Shown here piece after piece: positions 1 through 8,253 of a DNA stretch of 64,000 bases; positions within the stretch are counted from its first letter, which is position 1; each line of letters starts with the position of its first letter. The notes beneath the pieces are model-generated. The model was given only the letters and a program-made list of their open reading frames with translations. It had not been told where the DNA came from and made no database searches. The stretch is from Xylophilus sp. Leaf220 (GTDB taxonomy: Bacteria > Pseudomonadota > Gammaproteobacteria > Burkholderiales > Burkholderiaceae_C). Location: NCBI RefSeq assembly GCF_001421705.1, contig NZ_LMKO01000012.1, positions 290,277 to 354,276 on the forward strand, in the 5' to 3' direction. The translations under genes were made by a program, and so were the position numbers.

Positions 1-1646
1 CGCTCGGGCACGCCCACCTGGCGCAGCGCGGCGTTGCTGAACAGCAGGGCCGATTCGAAGGTCTCGCGCAGCTGGAAGTCGACGCCGTGGCGCACCAGGT
101 CGATCGCGTGCTGCCGGTCGTAGGCGCGGGCCAGCAGCGGGATCAGCGGAAAGGTCTTCTTCGCCTCTTCGACGATCAGCGTGGTCGCGGCCCGGTCGTC
201 GGTGCAGACCAGGATCGCCCGGGCGTGGCCGGCGCCGGCGGCGCGCAGCACGTCCATCCGGGTGCCGTCGCCGTAGAAGGCGTGGAAGCCGAACTTGGCC
301 GCGTTGCGGATCTGGTCGGTGTCGCGCTCGATGATCGTCACCGGTATGCCGCGCGCCAGCAGCGCCTGGCTGGCGATCTGGCCGAAGCGGCCGAAGCCGA
401 TGATCAGCACCCCGCCCGCCGCGCCGTGGCCGCTGCCGGGGATGTCGGCCGCCGCCTGCACGTCGTGCATGTCGGGCACGATCGGCGCGTTGCGCTGCCA
501 GCGGCGCAGCGCGAAGGCGGCCAGCGGCGTGAGGCCCATCGAGAGGATCACCGCCGCCGTCAGCAGCGCATGGGTGGGCGCGGCGATCAGCCCAGCGGTG
601 GCGCCGGCCGAATACAGCACGAAGGCGAACTCGCCGCCCTGGGCCATCAGCACCGCCCGCTCCAGCGCCTCGGCGCCGTGGGCCCGGGTGAGCCGGGCGA
701 CCAGGAAGATGCCCGCGCCCTTGATCAGCATCGTCGCCACGACGGCCGCCAGCAGCAGCGGCCAGTCGGCCGCCACCAGCCGCAGGTCGAGCGACATGCC
801 CACCCCCATGAAGAAGAGGCCCAGCAGGATGCCGCGGAACGGCTCGATGTCGGCCTCCAGCTGGTGGCGGAAAGTCGATTCCGACAGCATCACCCCGGCG
901 GCGAAGGCGCCCATCGCCATCGACAGGCCGCCCCACTGCATCGCCAGCGCCGCGCCCAGCACCACCAGCAGCGCGGCGGCGGTCATCACCTCGCGCGCCC
1001 GGGCCCGGGACAGCACCCGGAAGAACGGGTTGAGCAGGAAGCGGCTCACCGCCACCAGCCCCACGATCGCGACCAGCCCGACGCCCACCTGCACCCAGCG
1101 CGAGCCGGTCTCGGCACCCGGCACCTGGGGCGCCAGCAGCGCGACCGCCGCCAGCAGCGGCACGATGGCCAGGTCCTCCAGCAGCAGCACCGACACGATC
1201 CGCTGGCCGCGCGGGGTGGAGGTGTCGCCGCGCTCGTCGAGCATCTGCATCACGATGGCGGTGGACGACAGCACGAAGCCCATCGCGGCGACGAAGGCGA
1301 CCGGCGTGTCGAAGCCCACCGCCACGCCCGCCGCCGTCAGCAGCGCGCCGCAGACGGCCACCTGCGCCACGCCCAGGCCGAAGATCTGGCGCCGCAGGTT
1401 CCAGAGGCGCGAAGGCTGCATCTCCAGCCCGATCACGAAGAGGAACATCACCACGCCCAGCTCGGCGATGTGCAGGATCGTCTGCGCCTCGCTGAAGAAG
1501 CCCAGGCCGAACGGGCCGACGGCCAGCCCTGCCGCCAGGTAGCCCAGCACCGAGCCCAGGCCCAGGCGCTTGAACAGCGGCACGGCCACGACGCCCGCCG
1601 CCAGCACCACCACCGCCTTGGCGAGTTCGCCGCCCTGTTCGACCAT
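1..1646 (-). CDS. kefC: KefC-like glutathione-regulated K+/H+ antiporter, CPA2 family (C-terminus beyond window)
   Basis: Inner-membrane monovalent cation/proton antiporter of the CPA2 family with a cytoplasmic nucleotide-binding regulatory domain. Translating the minus strand from the ATG at 1646 gives about 548 residues. Roughly the first 380 form a hydrophobic Na+/H+ exchanger domain with many membrane segments and motifs such as GLEMQPSRLW and MAQGGEFAFVL. A TrkA-N Rossmann domain follows, with the dinucleotide fingerprint IIGFGRFGQ and the later VCTDDRAATTLIVEEAK. KefB and KefC are about 600-620 residues, so some 50-70 C-terminal residues lie left of position 1. The ancillary subunit KefF/KefG is not visible next to it. 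A plain KefB or YbaL-type paralogue is the alternative. Confidence 0.88.
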   Translation of the reverse strand, partial: MVEQGGELAKAVVVLAAGVVAVPLFKRLGLGSVLGYLAAGLAVGPFGLGFFSEAQTILHIAELGVVMFLFVIGLEMQPSRLWNLRRQIFGLGVAQVAVCGALLTAAGVAVGFDTPVAFVAAMGFVLSSTAIVMQMLDERGDTSTPRGQRIVSVLLLEDLAIVPLLAAVALLAPQVPGAETGSRWVQVGVGLVAIVGLVAVSRFLLNPFFRVLSRARAREVMTAAALLVVLGAALAMQWGGLSMAMGAFAAGVMLSESTFRHQLEADIEPFRGILLGLFFMGVGMSLDLRLVAADWPLLLAAVVATMLIKGAGIFLVARLTRAHGAEALERAVLMAQGGEFAFVLYSAGATAGLIAAPTHALLTAAVILSMGLTPLAAFALRRWQRNAPIVPDMHDVQAAADIPGSGHGAAGGVLIIGFGRFGQIASQALLARGIPVTIIERDTDQIRNAAKFGFHAFYGDGTRMDVLRAAGAGHARAILVCTDDRAATTLIVEEAKKTFPLIPLLARAYDRQHAIDLVRHGVDFQLRETFESALLFSNAALRQVGVPE

Positions 1647-1741
1647 GAGAATCGTCCTTTCGGGGGACGGCGGGTGGTGCAACCGGGTAAATACCCGCAG
1701 CCCTGCCGTCGAAATTTCGGTATAAAAAGTGCCTGCAGCCG

Positions 1742-1801
1742 TTGACTGTCGCCGGCCCCCAGCTACTTTTTGTATAGCAAGCCCGGCGCGCTGCCGGTGA
1801 G
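1742..1801. repeat. Family A repeat, copy 1 (core 1762-1778)
   Basis: The core GCTACTTTTTGTATAGC is a 17-bp AT-rich quasi-palindrome in GC-rich DNA, with GC-rich hairpin-prone flanks. It lies between the divergent kefC-like gene and tex. The flank CAGCCGTTGA at about 1738-1747 recurs left of copy 8 (53193-53202). A TTG at 1770 inside the core opens a frame that runs into tex, so an extended Tex N-terminus is formally possible. Confidence 0.75.
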
Positions 1802-1877
1802 CCGGGAGCATATGGCACACTCGCCCGCTTTCGCCCACCTCCCACCCGCCGGCCCTCCCGGGGCCGCGCGCCGAGAC

Positions 1878-4298
1878 ATGCTGAACATCCTCCGCCAGAT
1901 CGCCTCCGAAGTCCGCGTGACCGAGCAGCAGGTGCGCACCGCCGTCGAACTGCTCGACGGCGGCGCCACCGTGCCCTTCATCGCCCGCTACCGCAAGGAG
2001 GCCACCGGCGGCCTGGACGATATCCAGATGCGCGAGATCGAGGCCCGCCTGTCCTACCTGCGCGAACTCGAAGACCGGCGCGCCGCCGTGCTAAAGGCGA
2101 TCGACGAGCAGGGCAAGCTGACCGACGCATTGCGCGCCGCGATCGCCGCCGCGCCCACCAAGCAGGAACTGGAAGACCTGTACCTGCCCTTCAAGCAGAA
2201 GCGCCGCACCAAGGGCCAAATCGCCCGCGAGTTCGGCATCGAGCCGCTGGCCGACCGGCTCTTCGCCGATCCGACGCTCGACCCGGCCGCGGAGGCAGCC
2301 GCCTTCACCCGGCCGCCCGAGGTGCTCGACGACGGCAAGCCCGGTGCCGATTTCTCCACCGTGCCCGCGGTGCTCGACGGCGTGCGCGACATCCTGTCGG
2401 AGCGCTGGGCCGAAGACGCGGTGCTGGTGCAGCGCCTGCGCGAATGGCTCTGGGCCGAAGGCCTGCTGCAGAGCAAGAAGGTCGATGCCAAGAACGAGAA
2501 CGACCCCGACGTGGCCAAATTCCGCGACTATTTCGACTACGACGAGCCGATCGGCCGGGTGCCCTCGCACCGCGCGCTGGCCGTCTTCCGTGGCCGGGCG
2601 CTCGAAATCCTCGAGGTGAAGCTGGTGCAGCCCGAAGCGCCCGGCGCCGCGGCCCCGGCCGCCGGCACCCGTGCCTCGGCCGTGCCGACGCTCGCCGAAG
2701 GCCGCATCGCCCTGCACCTGGGCTGGAGCCACGCCGGCAGGGCCTGCGACGACCTGCTGCGCAAGTGCATCGGCTGGACCTGGCGGGTGAAGCTGGGCCT
2801 GTCGACCGAGCGCGACCTGTTCACCCGGCTGCGGGAAGACGCCGAGAAGGTCGCGATCAAGGTCTTCGCCGACAACCTGCGCGACCTGCTGCTGGCCGCG
2901 CCCGCCGGCCCCCGCACGGTGATGGGACTGGACCCGGGTATCCGCACCGGAGTGAAGGTGGCGGTGGTGGACGCCACCGGCAAGCTGGTCGAGACGGCCA
3001 CCGTCTATCCGCACGAGCCGCGCAAGGACTGGGACGGCTCGCTCCACACCCTGGGCCGCCTGTGCGAGAAGCACGGCGTGAACCTGATCGCCATCGGCAA
3101 CGGCACCGCCAGCCGCGAAACCGACAAGCTGGCCGCCGACCTGATCAAGTTGCTGTCGAAAGGGGCTGCAGCCGGCGCGGAGAGCCGACCTCTTGCTATC
3201 GAAAAAGTAGTAGTGAGCGAGGCCGGTGCCTCGGTCTACTCCGCCAGCGAGTTCGCCAGCCAGGAAATGCCCGACGTCGACGTGAGCCTGCGCGGCGCCG
3301 CCAGCATCGCCCGCCGGCTGCAGGACCCGCTGGCCGAACTGGTGAAGATCGACCCGAAGAGCATCGGCGTGGGCCAGTACCAGCACGACGTCAACCAGAG
3401 CGAGCTGGCCCGCACGCTGGAGGCGGTGGTGGAGGACTGCGTGAACGCGGTGGGCGTCGACCTCAACACCGCCAGTGCGCCGCTGCTGGCGCGCGTCTCG
3501 GGCCTGTCGGGCACGGTCGCGAAATCGGTGGTGCGATGGCGCGAGAGCAACGGCGCGTTCCGCAATCGGCAGCAGTTGCTGGCGGTGACCGGCCTGGGCG
3601 CCAAGACATTCGAGCAGAGCGCCGGCTTCCTGCGCATCCGCGGCGGCGACAACCCGCTCGACATGACCGGGGTGCACCCGGAGACCTACCCGGTGGTCGA
3701 GCAGATCATCGCCCGGGTGCAGCAGCCGGTGGCGGCCGTCATGGGGCGTGCCGACATGCTCAAGACGCTCAAGCCCGAGCTCTTCGCCAACGAGCGCTTC
3801 GGCGTCATCACTGTCCGGGACATCCTGGGCGAGCTGGAGAAGCCGGGGCGCGACCCGCGGCCCGATTTCAAGGTGGCCCGCTTCAACGACGGGGTGGAGG
3901 ACATCGCCGACCTGCGCGAGGGGATGGTGCTGGAGGGCACGGTGAGCAACGTCGCCCAGTTCGGCGCCTTCGTCGACCTGGGGGTGCACCAGGACGGGCT
4001 GGTGCACGTCAGCCAGCTGAGCCACAAGTTCGTCAACGACGCGCGCGAGGTGGTCAAGACCGGCGACATCGTGCGGGTGCGGGTGGTCGAGGTGGACGTG
4101 GCCCGCAAGCGGATCGCGCTGTCGATGAAGCTCGACGCGCCGCCCGCCCAGCGCGGCGGCGACGACCGCCGCGCCCGCGACAACCGCTACGAGGCGCCGC
4201 CCCGCGGCGGCCAGGCGCGCCGCGCCCCGGAGCCGGCCGCGGCCGGCGCGATGGCCTCGGCCTTCGCCAGGCTGCAGCCGCGCGGATCCCAGAAGTAA
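1878..4298 (+). CDS. tex: Tex transcription accessory protein (S1 RNA-binding domain)
   Basis: Cytoplasmic nucleic-acid-binding protein of the Tex family. The 806-residue product has the N-terminal helical region (GGATVPFIARYRKEATGGLDD type), a YqgF/RNase H-like core (VMGLDPGIRTGVKVAVVD), helix-hairpin-helix segments (GVDLNTASAPLLARVSGLS), and a C-terminal S1 domain (GMVLEGTVSNVAQFGAFVDL) followed by an Arg/Ala-rich tail. The ATG at 1878 is chosen because the family begins at the MLNILRQIASEV-like segment. The frame is open back to a TTG at 1770 in a repeat. Residues about 430-446 come from an in-frame family A repeat (3165-3214) that interrupts an otherwise well-conserved stretch just before VSEAGASVYSASE. 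At 806 residues it is somewhat longer than E. coli Tex. Confidence 0.96.
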   Translation: MLNILRQIASEVRVTEQQVRTAVELLDGGATVPFIARYRKEATGGLDDIQMREIEARLSYLRELEDRRAAVLKAIDEQGKLTDALRAAIAAAPTKQELEDLYLPFKQKRRTKGQIAREFGIEPLADRLFADPTLDPAAEAAAFTRPPEVLDDGKPGADFSTVPAVLDGVRDILSERWAEDAVLVQRLREWLWAEGLLQSKKVDAKNENDPDVAKFRDYFDYDEPIGRVPSHRALAVFRGRALEILEVKLVQPEAPGAAAPAAGTRASAVPTLAEGRIALHLGWSHAGRACDDLLRKCIGWTWRVKLGLSTERDLFTRLREDAEKVAIKVFADNLRDLLLAAPAGPRTVMGLDPGIRTGVKVAVVDATGKLVETATVYPHEPRKDWDGSLHTLGRLCEKHGVNLIAIGNGTASRETDKLAADLIKLLSKGAAAGAESRPLAIEKVVVSEAGASVYSASEFASQEMPDVDVSLRGAASIARRLQDPLAELVKIDPKSIGVGQYQHDVNQSELARTLEAVVEDCVNAVGVDLNTASAPLLARVSGLSGTVAKSVVRWRESNGAFRNRQQLLAVTGLGAKTFEQSAGFLRIRGGDNPLDMTGVHPETYPVVEQIIARVQQPVAAVMGRADMLKTLKPELFANERFGVITVRDILGELEKPGRDPRPDFKVARFNDGVEDIADLREGMVLEGTVSNVAQFGAFVDLGVHQDGLVHVSQLSHKFVNDAREVVKTGDIVRVRVVEVDVARKRIALSMKLDAPPAQRGGDDRRARDNRYEAPPRGGQARRAPEPAAAGAMASAFARLQPRGSQK
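3165..3213. repeat. Family A repeat, copy 2, inside tex (core 3195-3211)
   Basis: The core GCTATCGAAAAAGTAGT is preceded by a GC hairpin flank beginning AGCCGGCGCGGAGAGCCG. It is read in frame as AIEKVV, and the whole unit adds the residues AGAESRPLAIEKVVV to Tex. GCT is codon 440, so the core is read from its first base, as in the other genic copies. Confidence 0.8.
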
Positions 4299-4383
4299 CA
4301 TAATGCAAGCGAGCGTTCTGCCTGCGTTTCGACGGGGCCGGTAGTCCACCGGGCATCCGCAACTAGAGACAAGACTGCATTCC

Positions 4384-5208
4384 ATGGAGTTGAACAAGCT
4401 GCTTGCCACCCCCACCGCGCTGCCCAGCATCCCGCGGGTGGTGGCCCTGCTGATGAGCGAGCTGGACCGCGAGGAGCCCGACCTGCGCAAGGTCAGTCAG
4501 CTGATCAACACCGATCCGGGCCTCACCGCGCGGGTGCTGCAGCTGGCCAATTCGGCGTTCTTCCAGCTGTCGCAGCGCATCGGCGGCGTGTCGGAAGCGC
4601 TGGCTATCCTGGGGCTGACGCATGTGCGCTCCCTGGTGACTGCCGCTTCGATCAGCGGCGCCTTCCGCGCGGTGCCCGGCATCAGCATGCAGCAGTTCTG
4701 GCGCTACAGCCTCGACGTGGCGAAGATCTCGCGCTCCCTCGGCGGCGTGGTGCACCTGAACCAGGGCACCGCCTTCACCTCCGGCCTGATCCACGCGGTG
4801 GGCGAACTGGTGATGCACATGGGCATGCCCGAGCAGATGGCCCACGTCAACACGACCCTGCCGGTGCTCGACCTGCGCCGCGCCCGGCTGGAGCACCGGC
4901 TCTTCGGCTACAGCTATGCCGAGGTCGGCGCCGGCCTGGCCCGCGCCTGGCAGTTTCCGCAGCAGATCGTCGACGCGCTGCAGCACCAGCAGGCGCCTTT
5001 CGAGAACGAGGTCTACGAACCGCTGGCCGGCGTGATCCACCTCGCCACCTGGCGCGCCCGGGCCCGCGAGTCCCAGCTCGACGACAAGGAACTGGCCGTC
5101 ACCTTCCCGGACGTGGTCGGCCTGGCGCTGGACCTGGACATCGACGCGGTGCTGCAGCAGGACCCGATCGACTGGACCAGCCGGTTCGAGGCCGGTCCGT
5201 TCTCCTGA
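4384..5208 (+). CDS. HDOD domain protein
   Basis: A 274-residue protein consisting essentially of one HDOD domain, the HD-related output domain found in bacterial signalling proteins. Diagnostic stretches are LPSIPRVVALLMSEL near the N-terminus, LINTDPGLTARVLQLANSA, and GGVSEALAILGLTHVRSLV. The classical HD metal ligands are not kept, as is usual for HDOD, so a regulatory rather than phosphodiesterase role is expected. No receiver or GGDEF domain is attached and no signal peptide is visible, so it should be cytoplasmic. The gene follows tex by 85 bp and precedes the patatin gene by 20 bp on the same strand. The exact pathway cannot be told from the sequence. Confidence 0.88.
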   Translation: MELNKLLATPTALPSIPRVVALLMSELDREEPDLRKVSQLINTDPGLTARVLQLANSAFFQLSQRIGGVSEALAILGLTHVRSLVTAASISGAFRAVPGISMQQFWRYSLDVAKISRSLGGVVHLNQGTAFTSGLIHAVGELVMHMGMPEQMAHVNTTLPVLDLRRARLEHRLFGYSYAEVGAGLARAWQFPQQIVDALQHQQAPFENEVYEPLAGVIHLATWRARARESQLDDKELAVTFPDVVGLALDLDIDAVLQQDPIDWTSRFEAGPFS

Positions 5209-5228
5209 CCGGCCGGCGCCACCACCCG

Positions 5229-6302
5229 ATGCAGGCATTGCGGATCTACGCCGGCTCCGCGGCGCGCCGGCACCTGGAGCGCCACGGCCTGCAGCCGTCG
5301 GACGTGCAGGTGATTCCCGCAGCGGCGGGCGGGCCGAAGGGGCTGGTCCTCGGGCGGCTCGACCGGTACCTGTTCGGCGACTGGCTGCCGAAGAGCGGCC
5401 AGCCGGTCGCCCTGGTGGGCGCATCCATCGGCGCCTGGCGCATGGCGACCGCCTGCCTGCCCGACCCGGTCGCCGGCTTCGCGCGGCTGGAGCGCGACTA
5501 CATCGGCCAGCGCTACGACTTTCCCGCCGGCCGCGGCCGGCCGCTGGCCGACGACGTCAGCGCGCAGTTCGCGGCCAGCCTGCACAGCTTCTACGACGGG
5601 CGGGTGCCCGCGCTGCTGGCGCATCCCCGCTACCGGCTGCACGTGCTGGCGGCGCGCGGCCGGATGCTGCTGACGCGCGAGCACCGCTGGGCCACGCCGG
5701 CCGGCTACCTGGGTGCGTTCGTGTCCAACCTGGCGCACCGCCGCGCGCTGGGCGCATGGATCGAGCGGGTGGTGTTCTCGGCCGGGGAGGGCGGCCTGCC
5801 GTTCGGCACCGGCGACTTCCCCACCCGCCGGGTACCGCTGGACGCGGCCAACTTCCATCCCGCGCTGCAGGCCAGCTGCTCGATCCCGTTCGCGCTGCGC
5901 GCCGTCGCCGAGATCCCCGGCGCACCGCCGGGCGCCTACTGGGACGGCGGCATCACCGACTACCACCTGCACCTGCAGTACGACACCGGCCCGCAGGGCC
6001 TGGTGCTGTATCCGCACTTCCAGCGCGCGGTCGTGCCCGGCTGGCTCGACAAGGCGCTGCGCTGGCGCCACCGACCGACCGGCTTCCTCGACCGCATGAT
6101 GGTGCTGGCGCCCGACCCGGCCTGGATTGCGACGCTGCCGCGCGGCAAGCTGCCCGACCGGCAGGATTTCGTGCATTTCCGCAACGACCACGACGCGCGC
6201 GCCGCCGCCTGGACCGCCGCCGCCGGGGCCAGCCAGCAACTGGCCGACGAGTTCGACGCCTGGCTGGCGCGGCCCGACATGGGCCGGGTACAGCCGCTCT
6301 AG
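5229..6302 (+). CDS. Patatin-like phospholipase family protein
   Basis: Predicted serine acyl hydrolase of the patatin fold, 357 residues. The nucleophile elbow is GASIG (residues about 64-68, GxSxG form) and the second catalytic element is the DGG of YWDGGITDYH (about residue 239). An oxyanion-type glycine stretch, AAAGGPKGL, precedes the elbow. A Ser/Asp dyad acting on phospholipids or other acyl esters is therefore likely, with substrate unknown. No clear signal peptide or membrane segment is seen, so it is probably cytosolic or peripherally membrane-bound. It is the first of three consecutive acyl-ester genes (patatin, HSL-type hydrolase, thioesterase fusion), which suggests a shared lipid or acyl-CoA role. 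That link is inference. Confidence 0.87.
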   Translation: MQALRIYAGSAARRHLERHGLQPSDVQVIPAAAGGPKGLVLGRLDRYLFGDWLPKSGQPVALVGASIGAWRMATACLPDPVAGFARLERDYIGQRYDFPAGRGRPLADDVSAQFAASLHSFYDGRVPALLAHPRYRLHVLAARGRMLLTREHRWATPAGYLGAFVSNLAHRRALGAWIERVVFSAGEGGLPFGTGDFPTRRVPLDAANFHPALQASCSIPFALRAVAEIPGAPPGAYWDGGITDYHLHLQYDTGPQGLVLYPHFQRAVVPGWLDKALRWRHRPTGFLDRMMVLAPDPAWIATLPRGKLPDRQDFVHFRNDHDARAAAWTAAAGASQQLADEFDAWLARPDMGRVQPL

Positions 6303-6355
6303 CCGCCGGTTCGCGCGCGACACGACGCCCCGCGCCGCATGGGCATACTTTCGGG

Positions 6356-7324
6356 ATGCAGACGCTTTCGCCCTTTCCCCTGACGCCCGCCATGCAGAGC
6401 GTGGTGAGCCGCATCGCCCGCGCCGGCCATCCGCCGCTGCACACCCTGTCGCCGCTACAGGCGCGTGCCGCCTATGCCGCCGGCGCCGAGGTGCTGGAGG
6501 TGCCGCGCGCGCCGCTGGCCCGGGTGGAGGATTTCCACATCGCCGCGCGCGACGGCCACCCGCTGCCGGCGCGACTCTACGCGGCCGGGCAGGGCGCCGC
6601 GCCCCTGCCGGCGCTGCTGTACCTGCACGGCGGCGGCTTCACCATCGGCGGCATCGGCACCCACGACGTGCTGTGCCGCGAGCTGGCCCGGCTGTCGGGC
6701 TGCGCCGTCGTGTCGCTCGATTACCGGCTGGCGCCGGAGCACCGCTTTCCCACCGCGCACGACGATGCCTGGGACGCGCTGGCCTGGCTGCACCGCCACG
6801 GCGCCGAGCGGGGCATCGACCCGGGCCGACTCGCGGTCGGCGGCGACAGCGCCGGCGGCACCCTGGCCGCGGCCTGCGCCCTGCAGGCCCGCGACGCAGG
6901 CCTGCCGCTGGCGCTGCAGCTGCTGTTCTACCCCGGCTGCGCGCCCCGGCAGGACACGCCCTCGCACCGCCGCTTCGCCGACGATCCGCTGATCGACGCC
7001 ACCCAGATCGACTGGTTCTTCCGTCACTACCTGCGCAGCGACGCCGACCGCGACGACTGGCGCTTCGCCCCGCTGCTCGCGCCCGACGTGGACGGCGTCG
7101 CGCCTGCCTGGTTCGGCCTGGCCGAATGCGATCCGCTGGTCGACGAAGGCCTGGCCTACGCCGACCGGCTGCGAGCGGCCGGCGTGCCGGTCGACCTGGA
7201 GCTATGGCACGGCGTGACCCACGAATTCATCAAGATGGGACGGGCGATCCCCGAAGCCCGACTGGCCCACGCCGCCGCCGCCGCCGCGCTGCGCCAGGCA
7301 CTCGACACCGAGGTTCCCGCATGA
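6356..7324 (+). CDS. Alpha/beta hydrolase, hormone-sensitive-lipase family esterase
   Basis: A 322-residue carboxylesterase of the HSL (family IV) type. It shows the oxyanion-hole motif HGGGFTIGG, the nucleophile elbow GDSAGG, the catalytic Asp in ECDPLVDEG and His in GVTHEF, in the expected order. YRLAPEHRFP is the usual family strand. Such enzymes hydrolyse short to medium acyl esters in the cytoplasm. ATG 6356 was chosen; ATG 6392 is a possible later start. Its stop overlaps the next gene's start (ATGA at 7321-7324), so the two are translationally coupled. No secretion signal is seen. Confidence 0.92.
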   Translation: MQTLSPFPLTPAMQSVVSRIARAGHPPLHTLSPLQARAAYAAGAEVLEVPRAPLARVEDFHIAARDGHPLPARLYAAGQGAAPLPALLYLHGGGFTIGGIGTHDVLCRELARLSGCAVVSLDYRLAPEHRFPTAHDDAWDALAWLHRHGAERGIDPGRLAVGGDSAGGTLAAACALQARDAGLPLALQLLFYPGCAPRQDTPSHRRFADDPLIDATQIDWFFRHYLRSDADRDDWRFAPLLAPDVDGVAPAWFGLAECDPLVDEGLAYADRLRAAGVPVDLELWHGVTHEFIKMGRAIPEARLAHAAAAAALRQALDTEVPA

Positions 7325-8253
7325 CGACCGCCCCAGTTTCCGCCCGGCCCGCCGACGGCCGTCCCACGCTGCGCGACTTCCGCCTGCGCCACCGCCTGCG
7401 GGTGCGCTGGGCCGAGGTCGACATGCAGAAGATCGTGTTCAACGCCCACTACCTGATGTACCTGGACACCGCCATGGCCGAGTACTGGCGCGCCCTGGCC
7501 CTGCCGTACGAGGCCAGCATGCAAGCCTTGGGCGGCGACCTCTATGTGAAGAAAGCGACGCTGGAGTACCACGCCTCGGCCCGGTCGGACGACCTGCTGG
7601 AGGTGGCTCTGCGCTGCACGCGGGTCGGCAGCAGCAGCATCGTCTTCGAGGGCGCGGTCTTCCGCGGCGACCGGTTGCTGGTGAGCGGCGAACTGGTCTA
7701 CGTCTTCGCCGATCCGGCCAGCCAGACCGCGCGGCCGGTGCCCGAAGCCCTGCGGGCGGTGCTGGCCGATTTCGAGGCGCGGCGGCCGGTGACCGCGCTG
7801 CGCACCGGCGGCTGGGACACGCTGGGCGAGGCGGCCGGCCGCGTCCGTACCGCGGTTTTCGTGGAAGAGCAGGGCATCGCGGCCGAGGAGGAGTGGGATG
7901 CCGAGGACGCCACCGCGGTGCATGCGGTGGTCTTCAACCGGGTCGGTGCGCCTGTGGCGACAGGCCGGCTGCTGCGGCACGCGCCGGGCGTGGGCCGCAT
8001 CGGCCGGATGGCGGTCGACCGGTTGCTGCGGGGCGGCGCGCTCGGCCGCGCGGTGCTGGATGCGTTGGTGGAGCAGTCACGGCTGCGGGGCGATGCCGCC
8101 GTGGTGCTCAACGCCCAGCGCAGTGCCGAGCGCTTCTATGCGCGGGCCGGCTTCGCGCCGTTCGGAGAGCCGTTCGACGAGGTGGGCATTCCCCACATCG
8201 CCATGCGCCGCGACTTCGGTCTTCCGATTCAGATGTCCTCGGCCAGCGCGTAG
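7321..8253 (+). CDS. Fusion: YbgC/FadM-type acyl-CoA thioesterase + GNAT acetyltransferase
   Basis: A 310-residue two-domain protein. Residues about 15-150 are a hotdog thioesterase of the 4HBT/YbgC type (RVRWAEVDMQKIVFNAHYL, with the Asp and the NAHYLMYLD helix). Residues about 160-305 are a GNAT acyltransferase of the ElaA type (VRTAVFVEEQGI, then RMAVDRLLRGGALGRAVLD as the acetyl-CoA loop, then NAQRSAERFYARAGF). The frame is open across the junction, so this is a true fusion as read. The thioesterase part would hydrolyse acyl-CoA; the acceptor of the GNAT part is unknown. Start and stop overlap the upstream esterase by ATGA. The last 25 bp overlap the 3' end of the convergent ygfZ gene. 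Confidence 0.88.
   Translation: MTTAPVSARPADGRPTLRDFRLRHRLRVRWAEVDMQKIVFNAHYLMYLDTAMAEYWRALALPYEASMQALGGDLYVKKATLEYHASARSDDLLEVALRCTRVGSSSIVFEGAVFRGDRLLVSGELVYVFADPASQTARPVPEALRAVLADFEARRPVTALRTGGWDTLGEAAGRVRTAVFVEEQGIAAEEEWDAEDATAVHAVVFNRVGAPVATGRLLRHAPGVGRIGRMAVDRLLRGGALGRAVLDALVEQSRLRGDAAVVLNAQRSAERFYARAGFAPFGEPFDEVGIPHIAMRRDFGLPIQMSSASA

Noticed and set aside
87-1745. A 552-codon plus-strand frame at the left edge
   Set aside because: It is the shadow of the minus-strand KefC-like gene, whose membrane segments and TrkA-N motif are unmistakable.
2091-4490. A 799-codon open frame antisense to tex
   Set aside because: High GC content removes stops in shadow frames. The translation is a His/Arg/Gly/Ala-biased string with no domain, while the sense strand encodes clear Tex.
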